DNA from: Euryarchaeota archaeon UBA28
GTDB taxonomy: Archaea; Thermoplasmatota; Poseidoniia; Poseidoniales; Thalassarchaeaceae
Direction of reading: 5' to 3'
DNA length: 24,024 bases
Assembly: GCA_002501605.1 (NCBI GenBank)
Contig: DANW01000034.1
Coordinates: 16,224-40,247, forward strand
A model generated the notes under the pieces. The model did no database searches. It saw only the letters and a list, made by a program, of their open reading frames with translations, and was not told the DNA's origin. Numbering within the stretch: the first letter of the stretch is position 1; each line of letters starts with the position of its first letter. Of the stretch, positions 16,425 to 24,024 are shown in pieces. A program made the position numbers and the translations under genes.

Positions 16425-17375
16425 TCAGTCTAACTGTGATGAGTCGTCAATTCCTCTAACGAGAGCTCTCAGCATGGAATTTAGGGGCGTTGGGACTCCG
16501 AGTCCTTCTCCCATCATGATTACATAGCCACAAATTGAGTCTATTTCGGTCCTCCTTCCTGACATCAAATCCTGTAGCATTGAGCATCTATTATCAGAGG
16601 TAGATTGGACGACTTCCAAGAGAGTTTCCTGCATTTCCTCAAAGGTAAGATTGATTCCAGAAGCCCTGGCTACAGTTAGGGACTCTTCGAGAACGGATAG
16701 CGATTGGTCCCATAGGCCCGGGCTCTCAAGTAAAGCACCGTTCCGGACTCCCGAGATGGAACAGATGGGGTTTATTGCGACATTGATTAGGAGCTTCTCC
16801 CACGAGGAAGTATTGATATCATCTACCCATATAGGTGACAGTTCAGCGTCTTCCAGTACTTTCAATAGTGCCTTTGCTGAGTTGCTAGGAGGATTTCCAT
16901 CAAGTGAGCCTATAGTAATGGAGCCCCTGCCGACCCAATGAGTCCCGTCCTTATCTCTCCAAGCTCCATGGGTAGTAGCTCCGCCCAGAGTACGAGTCTT
17001 GCCAACTCTACTGGAAATATGTTGGGCATGGCCCATTCCATTTTGTACACTTAGGGCGACTCCCCGGTCGGAGAGAATATCCCCGACAATCTGTGATAGA
17101 ATCGGTGTGGAATATGACTTGCCACAAACGATTGCGATATCGCAACTACCGACGATATTCTCTGGGACTGGTCCTGATTCGCTGTCATACACTTCGAACC
17201 TTTCCGGGGGGATTGCCTCAATTGCTCCTTCCGGCGTGTGTATGATCAAGCCTTCAGAAATCAGGGATTGTGCGGTGGGGCCTCGTGATATGGCTAATAG
17301 GTCGACATCTGCATTAGATAGTGATGAAAGAAAGACTCCTCCGATAGAGCCAATGCCGAGAATGGCGACTCTCAT
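16425..17375 (-). CDS. panE: 2-dehydropantoate 2-reductase (ketopantoate reductase)
   Basis: Reduces ketopantoate to pantoate with NADPH for coenzyme A synthesis, in the cytoplasm. From ATG 17375 it has 316 residues. The Rossmann motif GIGSIGG begins at residue 7, followed by the ISRG region expected for phosphate binding. SVQNGMGH is the family's NG motif; SSWEKLLINVAINP carries Lys194, matching the catalytic lysine; and the C-terminal helical domain has NRCSMLQDLMSGRRTEID and LGVPTPLNSML, the typical S-M-x-x-D-x-x-x-G-R-x-T-E-I-D and substrate motifs. The ATG overlaps the upstream gene's stop as ATGA, and GAGAGGT lies six bases upstream. A longer frame to 17435 exists but lacks conserved sequence. 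It ends the transcript that starts with the ATPase genes. Other members of the ApbA/PanE superfamily act on different keto acids, so the exact substrate is inferred. Confidence 0.88.
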   Translation of the reverse strand: MRVAILGIGSIGGVFLSSLSNADVDLLAISRGPTAQSLISEGLIIHTPEGAIEAIPPERFEVYDSESGPVPENIVGSCDIAIVCGKSYSTPILSQIVGDILSDRGVALSVQNGMGHAQHISSRVGKTRTLGGATTHGAWRDKDGTHWVGRGSITIGSLDGNPPSNSAKALLKVLEDAELSPIWVDDINTSSWEKLLINVAINPICSISGVRNGALLESPGLWDQSLSVLEESLTVARASGINLTFEEMQETLLEVVQSTSDNRCSMLQDLMSGRRTEIDSICGYVIMMGEGLGVPTPLNSMLRALVRGIDDSSQLD

Positions 17376-19840
17376 TTCCAAACCTCTCTGATATCCGTGA
17401 ATAAAGTAGTCCCAGAGTCGTCCGGAATTACCCACACAACCGCCTCATAGCCACTTTCAGGAAGGTTGAGTGTGACGTTTACACTAGAATTTGACATTAT
17501 TGACTCGGGCGATTCGATACCCCATGTGTCTCCGGGTGGGGCAGAAATTGAGATGGTTATTAACTCGGTCTCATTCTGGAAATTAGTAATTTCTATTACA
17601 CTGGTGGTTGTGTATTTTACTCCATTATACAACGCCCCCGGACTAACCCAGATTTGGGGCCCGTTTGAAATTTTGAAGGATGAAGTCAATTTGTAATCTT
17701 CGCATATTACAAGCCATCCGCCCTCCTTTACCAGCAAAGAGCCGTTTCCAGAGTATGTTTCAGGAATCTGAATGAATGAGTAATCACCCAAGGTTCTGTT
17801 CCAAGAAGTATCTGAGTCTGCAACTGGAAAATCTGACTGCGAGGGGCAGAAAGGTGAGGTAGACTCCACGTACCCAATGGTTGAACCAGAAAATTCCCTA
17901 GGAACCCTGATGATTCCGTCTTTGGAGTTAATCACTGGAGAGGAGTTGACGATGGGTGTTTGCCACGAGCTGGAATTTCCATCGTCCCAAGTAATGTAGA
18001 GGAGAGGACCAAGGTGCCTACCAAGATAATCAATAGGGCCGCTGATTGAAGCACCATTAACTCCCTCTAGACAAATGTGATTATTTCCTTTGGACAATGT
18101 TGTACCGTTTATTATCGACCATCTAGGATTTGCCACAGAAACGTTCCCGATTGAGTCATCACCTATGGTCACAACAGTGCAAATTTGGGGGTCTTGTAAT
18201 GTTCCAGAAAAATCCCAGAGAGAGTTTGCCTGATAACGAGTATGGTTTGGGATTAGGGTAATTACGTGTTCATCATAGTGTCCGGTGATCTCTGTGAAAA
18301 CTCGAATGCTCGCGGTCATGTTATCCAGTATTAGGGAGCTTTCTTCGGTTAATATGAGATTAATCATGGAGTTCTCTGATTGCGTTATCCCATCCACCCT
18401 GCACGTCTGTTCGGTTTCGGAGCAATCAGAGGAGAGGTCTAATTGACTGACTGATCCTTCTATTCTGAACTGTATCCAGCCAGACACCGGAACAACTCCC
18501 TCGGGAGCTATGGCAAGAGGAATAATTGTCTCTTCTCCGACTGTGTAAACCACTTCACTTGGCCACTGAGAAGTCTCTATTCCCTCGTCCCATTCCGTGA
18601 TACTGTAAGACCCATTTACACCTGGGAATGCCAAAATCATGACCATGGCAATTACTGTTACAAATTGATTACGTGAAATATCATCGAGACCTGAAGATTC
18701 GTCAACAACGAATGGGTCTAATATTGGCGTAGGACTAAATCTCCTCCAAACCGCTATTGTGGCGATTACCAGCCACGGAAACCATGGATCGGTAGCAAAA
18801 ATAAGAACCATAAATATCAGAGTGGATGCGAAAATTGCCGTCTGTTTATCGTCTGACAGGAGATTATCCGGACCCAGTATTGAATGGAGGAGATGATCCC
18901 CCGGGAATCCGGGGATTGGAAGCATCATTATCCATGATACTGTGCATAATCCTAGGCCGGCTATTGCTATTGGGTCAAGCCATTGTAACTTCACATCGAG
19001 GGATTCTACTATGCCTAGTGACTCTAGTATTCCAACTATAACATTGCCACTGAATGCCACCGGAGGAGACTCAAGATCTGGAGGCTGGATGGAGGTATAC
19101 GAGATTCCAAGGATTGTAAGAAGAATTCCCGAGATGAACATTACGAGAGGCGCAGAAATCGAAATAAGTCCGAGGGCCTTTCTATTTGGTATAGGGACCT
19201 GATCGGAACGTCTTTGGGAGATGAAGCCAGCAAGTCCGAATGGCCAAATTGGTTCTGAGAGAGGGAACGCTAGGGGAGACAGATGCCCTATTGATACTCC
19301 ATATCTGGTTGCAACTCTCCTCCTAACTTCGCTTGCTAAGAAAACGGACGCGATAAGGGGAAAGGAGAAATGGGTGCAGGATTTAGCTAACAAAGGGGCA
19401 TTGAATTCCAAACTTGGGTCATTCCTCAGAATCAGTCCCGATCCTGCTATAGTCATGAATGAAAACATGGCAATCCAGATCACCGCTTGTTGCCACCTCG
19501 GCATGACGAAAACGTCATTTGGGAGATTTGTGACTGTGAGAATTGGAGGATTTCCCCTATCCAAAAGTCCTATCATACCTAACTTCTCTAAGTGCTTATT
19601 CATTCGAATTAAGCATTCACTTTCAGTGTCTCCACCAATAGCGTTTACTCTCCAAGAGAACTCCCCAGTCTCAGGATCACCTAGTATGAAATATCTAGAT
19701 GAGATTACCTGAATTAAGTCCCTCTTACTCCAGGTTTCCACGTCTATTTCGAGCCTTTCTTGCGACGGCTCAGGAGAAGTCATGCATGTTGCAAGAGGAG
19801 GTCTGATTTTACCCCTCGCTTTTGAGGTCCACGCTCTCAC
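17372..19840 (-). CDS. Site-2-protease-like (M50/EGY) membrane protein, catalytically degenerate
   Basis: An 822-residue membrane protein that resembles the archaeal/plant EGY1 branch of site-2 proteases. Residues 37-110 match the soluble N-terminal domain of that branch, then a hydrophobic segment (118-138). In the catalytic helix, where relatives have HELGHxxAAR.HGV, this protein has SEVRRRVATRYGV (170-182): both zinc-binding histidines are replaced. The IPNRKAL motif (217-223) is kept. The second motif, normally LP-x-x-x-LDGGH, reads LPIPGFPGDH (307-316), so the zinc-binding aspartate is lost or displaced. After more membrane helices (to about 410) comes a beta-rich region of some 415 residues with many N-x-S/T sequons and a cysteine cluster, probably extracytoplasmic. 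The GTG start overlaps the atpD stop (GTGA); ATG at 19783 is an alternative. Likely a pseudoprotease; its function is unknown. Confidence 0.72.
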   Translation of the reverse strand: MRAWTSKARGKIRPPLATCMTSPEPSQERLEIDVETWSKRDLIQVISSRYFILGDPETGEFSWRVNAIGGDTESECLIRMNKHLEKLGMIGLLDRGNPPILTVTNLPNDVFVMPRWQQAVIWIAMFSFMTIAGSGLILRNDPSLEFNAPLLAKSCTHFSFPLIASVFLASEVRRRVATRYGVSIGHLSPLAFPLSEPIWPFGLAGFISQRRSDQVPIPNRKALGLISISAPLVMFISGILLTILGISYTSIQPPDLESPPVAFSGNVIVGILESLGIVESLDVKLQWLDPIAIAGLGLCTVSWIMMLPIPGFPGDHLLHSILGPDNLLSDDKQTAIFASTLIFMVLIFATDPWFPWLVIATIAVWRRFSPTPILDPFVVDESSGLDDISRNQFVTVIAMVMILAFPGVNGSYSITEWDEGIETSQWPSEVVYTVGEETIIPLAIAPEGVVPVSGWIQFRIEGSVSQLDLSSDCSETEQTCRVDGITQSENSMINLILTEESSLILDNMTASIRVFTEITGHYDEHVITLIPNHTRYQANSLWDFSGTLQDPQICTVVTIGDDSIGNVSVANPRWSIINGTTLSKGNNHICLEGVNGASISGPIDYLGRHLGPLLYITWDDGNSSSWQTPIVNSSPVINSKDGIIRVPREFSGSTIGYVESTSPFCPSQSDFPVADSDTSWNRTLGDYSFIQIPETYSGNGSLLVKEGGWLVICEDYKLTSSFKISNGPQIWVSPGALYNGVKYTTTSVIEITNFQNETELITISISAPPGDTWGIESPESIMSNSSVNVTLNLPESGYEAVVWVIPDDSGTTLFTDIREVWK

Positions 19841-20454
19841 TTGTTCTTGAATCGCTTCAGGCGGAAAGTTTCCTCTCTCTCCATCTCCTCAAGTCTCAGC
19901 TGTATGAATGTCTGCGCTTCCTTCATTTCTGGTATTACCTTGAACTCGAGAGCATTTACTCTTCTTTTTGTGGCTTCGATTTCTTCCAGAAGTCGCTTCA
20001 GAGTTGCCTCCATTTCGGCGGCCTTCACTACTTTCTCAATTAGTAGCGAGTACGAATCCGCCGCTTCATCTATGTATGGCGAGCCTCCTATTAGGCCCAA
20101 TCCTCTATCTTCGGTTGATAGCTTGAGATTCTGACCATCCACCTTTGGCACGACAACTCCCATTATATTCCTCTTGGAAACACTGACTTCGGGCCTCTTT
20201 GAAGCGGCTATTGCCGCACTCTTTACCGATAGACCCCCCTCTATGGAGGAGGCTAGGCTGATTGCCTGTAGAGCGTCTCTGTAGGTACCAACCAGCTCTT
20301 CCCTAGCTGATATCATCTCCGAGAGAAGAGTTCTGAACTCATGAAATAGACCGTCTCTCTTCATTTTCAGAAGATTGTAGCCACTGCTGGTCTGTTTGAT
20401 GCGCCGCTTTAGGTTGATCAACTCGGACCTTGTTGGCTTGATGTCCAGAGCCAT
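19837..20454 (-). CDS. atpD: A/V-type ATPase subunit D
   Basis: Central-stalk subunit that rotates inside the A3B3 head and couples it to the membrane ring. The N-terminus DIKPTRSELINLKRRIKQTSSGYNLLKMKRDGL is the hallmark of subunit D, and the remainder is a long N- and C-terminal helical pair around a short middle segment (PKVDGQNLKL to GLIGGSPYIDEA), as expected. At 205 residues the length is normal. The ATG at 20454 has GAGGT six bases upstream and follows atpB by 15 bases. Its stop overlaps the GTG of the site-2-protease-like gene. The order C-F-A-B-D is the standard archaeal arrangement. Confidence 0.94.
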   Translation of the reverse strand: MALDIKPTRSELINLKRRIKQTSSGYNLLKMKRDGLFHEFRTLLSEMISAREELVGTYRDALQAISLASSIEGGLSVKSAAIAASKRPEVSVSKRNIMGVVVPKVDGQNLKLSTEDRGLGLIGGSPYIDEAADSYSLLIEKVVKAAEMEATLKRLLEEIEATKRRVNALEFKVIPEMKEAQTFIQLRLEEMEREETFRLKRFKNK

Positions 20455-20469
20455 ATTAAAACCTCAGAT

Positions 20470-21867
20470 TCACTCCTCTTCGTTAGATGATTTCTCTGTT
20501 GGATGGTACTTGTCTATCCACTTCTGATCAAGTCTGACTAGGTACTTGGTATCTATATTCGATAGAAGGTTCCAAGCTAGATCTAATGTACCCTCGCTAA
20601 TGGACCTGTCCTCATCCCTGCTTTGCCTTAGGAATTGGTCTTCAAAGATATCAGCGAACTTCAGCAACTGAAGGTCACGCTCATTCAGAGCATCCTCTCC
20701 TACGATCGCTACTAGCCCCCTAAGCTCCCTGCCCTGAGCATAAGCGGCATAAAGCTGGTCGGACACCGATTTGTGATCCTCTCTCGTTTTTCCATCTCCG
20801 ATACCAGCGTTCATCAGTCTGCTAAGTGACGGAAGAACGTTGATTGGGGGATATATTCCCTTTTGGTGAAGTTCTCTGGAAATAACAATTTGTCCCTCCG
20901 TAATGTATCCAGAAAGGTCCGGAATCGGGTGAGTTATGTCGTCCCCCGGCATTGTTAGGATAGGGAACTGTGTAATCGATCCCTTCTTGCCCTTAACCAG
21001 TCCGGCCCTCTCGTACAGCATCGCAAGATCGGTGTACATGTATCCTGGGTAGCCTCTCCTTCCAGGAACTTCTTCTCTGGCGGCACCGATTTGTCTTAAT
21101 GACTCGCAATAGTTTGTCATGTCTGTGTATATGACCAGGACGTGGTAGTCATGCTCAAAAGCTAGGTACTCCGCAGCAGTTAGAGCCAGACGAGGAGTGA
21201 TTAGTCGCTCGACCGCTGGGTCATCTGCTAGGTTGACGAATAGGGCCGAATTCTCTAGTGCCCCTGTTCTCTCCAAATCATGCACGAAGAAGTTGTACTC
21301 CTCAGCTGTTATCCCCATGGCGCAGAAAACTACGACGAAGTCATCGTCGCTATCCACCAATTTTGCCTGTCGGGCAATTTGAAGGGCGATATCATTGTGT
21401 GGGAGGCCGCTAGCACTGAAGATTGGCAACTTCTGACCCCTTACTAATGATGTACAAGCATCTATCGCTGATATTCCTGTTTGAATGAAAGACTCTGGGC
21501 TCTGTCTGGAATACGGGTTAATTGCTGCTCCGATTATGTCCGCCATTTCATCGGCGACAATATCGGGACCGCCATCACGAGGCCGTCCTGCCCCGTCAAG
21601 AATCCTGCCGATTAGTCCCTTACTGACTGGGAGTTTGAAAACGTCCCCCAGGAATTTGACTCCAGTCTGTCTGTCAACGGAGGCGGTCCCTTCGAAAACC
21701 TGTACGATTACCTGGTCATCCGACGTGTCGAGGACCTGTCCATTCTTGATCGATCCATCGCTCAGCATCAGCTGTACTATCTCGCCGTATGATACGGGTT
21801 CTGTCTTGTTTAGGAAGACCAAAGGTCCCTTTACGTCTGTAATGGTTCTGTACTCTTTTCCACTCAT
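20470..21867 (-). CDS. atpB: A/V-type ATPase subunit B
   Basis: Non-catalytic nucleotide-binding subunit of the A3B3 hexamer. It begins EYRTITDVKGPLVFLNKTEPVSYGEIV, the beta-barrel domain of subunit B, and continues with the core: SASGLPHNDIALQIARQA in place of a P-loop, as expected for B, CAMGITAEEYNFF, DMTNYCESLRQI, REEVPGRRGYPGYMYTDLA and the conserved TMPGDDITHPIPDLSGYITEGQI. From ATG 21867 it is 465 residues, typical for the family. A TTG at 21882 would add five residues, but GAGGTGAT just before the ATG favours the shorter form. It follows atpA with an 11-base gap and precedes atpD. Confidence 0.96.
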   Translation of the reverse strand: MSGKEYRTITDVKGPLVFLNKTEPVSYGEIVQLMLSDGSIKNGQVLDTSDDQVIVQVFEGTASVDRQTGVKFLGDVFKLPVSKGLIGRILDGAGRPRDGGPDIVADEMADIIGAAINPYSRQSPESFIQTGISAIDACTSLVRGQKLPIFSASGLPHNDIALQIARQAKLVDSDDDFVVVFCAMGITAEEYNFFVHDLERTGALENSALFVNLADDPAVERLITPRLALTAAEYLAFEHDYHVLVIYTDMTNYCESLRQIGAAREEVPGRRGYPGYMYTDLAMLYERAGLVKGKKGSITQFPILTMPGDDITHPIPDLSGYITEGQIVISRELHQKGIYPPINVLPSLSRLMNAGIGDGKTREDHKSVSDQLYAAYAQGRELRGLVAIVGEDALNERDLQLLKFADIFEDQFLRQSRDEDRSISEGTLDLAWNLLSNIDTKYLVRLDQKWIDKYHPTEKSSNEEE

Positions 21868-21878
21868 AATATCACCTC

Positions 21879-23621
21879 TCAATTTGCCTCCATGCTAGCA
21901 TCGATCTGCTTGCTCATCTCACTGACCAAATCACTGATTCTGTCTTCATATCCCTTCTCGAACCTCCCTCTCATGAGGTCCGTCCTTGCGGGAACGTTGA
22001 CTACATCCTCCAACTGTGCTCCACCGGCAATTGCTTTCTTTGCCTCTTCTTGGAATGAAAGTATGGCCTTGGCCATGTGGTACTGCAAGTCCAAGTCGCT
22101 GAATGTGTCAACATCATGGAATGCATTCTGCTGGAGGAAGAACTCTCTAATCATCCTAGCAACCTCTAACGTAAGCTGCTGATCTACAGGGAGTGCGTCT
22201 GAACCCACCAATTGAACGATTTCCTGCAGTTCAGACTCAATCTGAAGGAGCGTACTGATTTCAGTCCTGACCTCTGGGAAGTCAGGAGCAATATTATCCC
22301 TGTACCATTGATCAAGAGCTTGGGGGTAAAGGCTGTACGAATTTAGCCAGTTGATTGCTGGGAAGTGCCTCTGCCTGGCGAGTCCTGCGTCTAGGCCCCA
22401 GAAAACCTTCACGATTCTCAGGGTACCTTGGCTTACTGGTTCCGAAATGTCACCGCCGGGAGGTGAGACCGCGCCTATTACGGATACTGATCCGTCGGAG
22501 CCTGAAAGGGTCTCCACTCTTCCTGCCCTCTCGTAGAATTCTGCTAGTCTACTGGACAAGTAAGCCGGGTAGCCCTCTTCTCCAGGCATTTCTTCCAGTC
22601 TCGATGATATTTCCCTCATTGCTTCAGCCCATCTACTGGTTGAGTCTGCCATTAGTGCTACATTGTATCCCATGTCTCTGAAGTACTCAGCTATGGTTAT
22701 TCCAGTGTAAACCGATGCCTCCCTAGCGGCTACTGGCATGTTGGATGTGTTTGCAATCATCACTGTTCTGTTCATCAGTGGCTTGTTTGTGTTTGGGTCA
22801 ATCAGGTGTGGGAACTCGTCTAGAACCTCTGTCATCTCATTTCCTCTTTCTCCACACCCAATATAGACCACGATTTGTGCGTCCGACCACTTGGCCAGTT
22901 GCTGCTGTGTTACAGTCTTCCCGGATCCGAAGGGACCTGGGATTCCTGCCGTACCGCCTTTGGCGAGGGGGAATAGGAAATCTAGTATCCTTTGGCCAGT
23001 TATTAGAGGTACATCAGGTGCATATTTCTGGACGAAAGGCCTTGGGTGACGTACCGGCCACTCTTGCATCATAGCAATCTCGGTCCCGTCATCTAATACG
23101 CAAACAGTCTCAGTGATGTTGAATGTGCCGGACTTGATACTCTTCACCTTACCACTTACGTTTGGTGGGACCATGACTCGGTGTTCGATGGTCTCAGTCT
23201 CCTGAACCTTACCGATGACTTGTCCTGAGCTCACGTCATCTCCCTTCTTGGCAACTGCATTGAATTCCCACTTTCTCTTGAGGTCCAAACCATCGGCATC
23301 GACACCACGTGTGATGAAAACACCCATGGTCTCTTCCAGTTTAGGAAGAGGGCGTTGGATACCATCATAAATCTGGGTCAACAACCCCGGCCCTAATTGG
23401 ACCGAGAGAGTCTGACCAGTCCTGATAACTGGCTCCCCAGGCTTGATTCCTGAGGTCTCCTCATACACTTGGATTACAGACTGGTCGCCATGTAACTCGA
23501 TTACTTCTCCCATCAGACCCTCATCGCCAACCCTCACGACCTCATACATTCTGGGCGATATTCCCACTGCTGTTACAACTGGCCCGGAAATCCGGTAGAT
23601 TACTCCATTCTCTTTACTCAT
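21879..23621 (-). CDS. atpA: A/V-type ATPase subunit A (catalytic)
   Basis: Catalytic subunit that hydrolyses or synthesises ATP in the A3B3 head. From ATG 23621 it is 580 residues. The order is: an N-terminal barrel (GVIYRISGPVVTAVG), the A-type-specific bulge or non-homologous region (about 110-190), P-loop GPFGSGKT (229-236), YIGCGERGNEM with the catalytic glutamate region, ADSTSRWAEAMREIS, and GSVSVIGAVSPPGGDISEPV. The GPFGSGKT form is diagnostic for archaeal A subunits. No intein interrupts the P-loop. The start has AGGAAGTG about seven bases upstream; a GTG at 23630 would add three residues. It lies between atpF and atpB in the operon. Confidence 0.97.
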   Translation of the reverse strand: MSKENGVIYRISGPVVTAVGISPRMYEVVRVGDEGLMGEVIELHGDQSVIQVYEETSGIKPGEPVIRTGQTLSVQLGPGLLTQIYDGIQRPLPKLEETMGVFITRGVDADGLDLKRKWEFNAVAKKGDDVSSGQVIGKVQETETIEHRVMVPPNVSGKVKSIKSGTFNITETVCVLDDGTEIAMMQEWPVRHPRPFVQKYAPDVPLITGQRILDFLFPLAKGGTAGIPGPFGSGKTVTQQQLAKWSDAQIVVYIGCGERGNEMTEVLDEFPHLIDPNTNKPLMNRTVMIANTSNMPVAAREASVYTGITIAEYFRDMGYNVALMADSTSRWAEAMREISSRLEEMPGEEGYPAYLSSRLAEFYERAGRVETLSGSDGSVSVIGAVSPPGGDISEPVSQGTLRIVKVFWGLDAGLARQRHFPAINWLNSYSLYPQALDQWYRDNIAPDFPEVRTEISTLLQIESELQEIVQLVGSDALPVDQQLTLEVARMIREFFLQQNAFHDVDTFSDLDLQYHMAKAILSFQEEAKKAIAGGAQLEDVVNVPARTDLMRGRFEKGYEDRISDLVSEMSKQIDASMEAN

Positions 23622-23645
23622 TTTTTTCACTTCCTGTTTGGTTAC

Positions 23646-23945
23646 TTACTTCCAGAGGTCTACACCTAGGGCAGACTTGATGGACTCCCGGAGTGTATTG
23701 TCTTCCTCGGTCCCAATCCCCAGTACAGTAGGGGTGACGCTTTCCGTAAGCTGTAAGCGGAGCCTATCGGAAAGCTTGTTGAGATCTTTATTGTCAACTA
23801 CCACAACCCCGACCTCACTCTGGTTGAGTAGTGATTTGAGTAGCTCTGATAATTCTTCATCGCTACTCGGATTATACAGATTTTTTACGCCTGCTAGTTG
23901 GAAACCTAATGTGAACTCAAGAGGCCCTACTACTGCTATTTCCAT
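23646..23945 (-). CDS. atpF: A/V-type ATPase subunit F
   Basis: Small central-stalk subunit with a CheY-like fold, regulating the rotor. From ATG 23945 it is 99 residues: MEIAVVGPLEFTLGFQLAGV is the typical N-terminus (I-G-D-x-x-T-x-x-G-F-x-L-A-G), here with PLE in place of D-x-x. The centre holds VGVVVVDNKDL and the end SVTPTVLGIGTEED, matching the usual P-x-I-x-I-P segment. GAGGTGA lies five bases upstream, within or just after the end of atpC; a longer frame to 23984 has no conserved residues. Position between atpC and atpA supports the call. Confidence 0.9.
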   Translation of the reverse strand: MEIAVVGPLEFTLGFQLAGVKNLYNPSSDEELSELLKSLLNQSEVGVVVVDNKDLNKLSDRLRLQLTESVTPTVLGIGTEEDNTLRESIKSALGVDLWK

Positions 23946-23955
23946 TTCTTTCACC

Positions 23956-24024
23956 TCAATAGTCCATGTGCGCCTCAATAACATCGTCTGGAAGTCCGAC
24001 TGCCTTCCCTCTAACGAGTAATCT
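23956..24024 (-). CDS. atpC: A/V-type ATPase subunit C, C-terminal fragment
   Basis: Only the last 22 codons are in the window, too short for routine ORF calling. They read RLLVRGKAVGLPDDVIEAHMDY and stop, which fits the conserved end of archaeal subunit C (LR.i..GKa.GLp.e.I...). Subunit C links the rotor to the membrane ring. The stop is 10 bases before the atpF start, and the GAGGTGA ribosome site of atpF overlaps the stop codon. The rest of the gene, and presumably E, K and I, lie to the right. Confidence 0.82.
   Translation of the reverse strand, partial: RLLVRGKAVGLPDDVIEAHMDY

Noticed and set aside
17376..17435. N-terminal extension of panE by 20 residues
   Set aside because: The Rossmann strand begins right at Met21 and the ATGA overlap plus GAGAGGT support the internal start at 17375.
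21485..21898. 137-residue plus-strand frame opposite atpB
   Set aside because: Antisense to highly conserved ATPase sequence; no recognisable motif and no independent ribosome site.
23638..24021. 127-residue plus-strand frame opposite atpF
   Set aside because: Serine-rich antisense shadow of atpF and atpC; the minus-strand genes have correct motifs and ribosome sites.

Overview
The window looks like a chromosomal segment of a planktonic euryarchaeon, most likely Marine Group II (Poseidoniales) or a close Thermoplasmata-related lineage. This rests on gene content: an archaeal A/V-type ATPase cluster (C-F-A-B-D), a DRG-type TGS GTPase, archaeal-type NMN adenylyltransferase, TatC, a complete smc-scpA-scpB operon, the bacterial-style aspartate oxidase NadB, and large secreted or lipid-anchored hydrolases with acidic linkers. 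Base composition is moderate and even, Shine-Dalgarno motifs (GGTGAT/GAGGTG) precede many genes, and packing is very tight. I see no rRNA, tRNA, CRISPR array, insertion sequence, integrase or phage gene, so this is core chromosome rather than an accessory island. The lineage call is inference, not a search result.

Layout. 1-2732 (+): the 3' part of a pectinacetylesterase-like secreted hydrolase, then a lipoprotein alpha/beta-hydrolase. 2733-4026 (-): nadM with an unrecognised upstream partner. 4141-6072 (+): DRG GTPase and a divergent TatC. 6059-7840 (-): an Atg22/UMF1-type MFS permease with a large acidic loop. 7917-9056 (+): a glycerophosphodiester phosphodiesterase-like protein whose HRG motif sits at the wrong end. 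9057-14612 (-): smc, scpA, scpB. 14799-16424 (+): nadB. 16425-24024 (-): atpC (partial), atpF, atpA, atpB, atpD, then a site-2-protease-like membrane protein lacking its catalytic residues, then a ketopantoate reductase, all with tiny gaps or 4-base overlaps.

How the parts relate. NadB starts de novo NAD synthesis from aspartate and NadM makes NAD from NMN; the PanE-like reductase uses NADPH for coenzyme A synthesis. SMC-ScpAB is the condensin for chromosome organisation. TatC would export folded proteins, while the two hydrolases at the left edge act outside the cytoplasm. The ATPase makes or consumes ATP at the membrane.

Most interesting points: (1) a candidate circularly permuted GDPD; (2) a pseudo-site-2 protease with a large glycosylation-prone ectodomain, translationally coupled to the ATPase operon; (3) three convergent gene pairs whose stop codons abut with zero spacing, plus a fourth overlapping by 14 bases; (4) a TatC lacking the glutamate normally used in twin-arginine recognition; (5) a small orphan protein coupled to nadM. 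Intergenic gaps are all below about 190 bases; no stretch over 300 bases lacks a gene.
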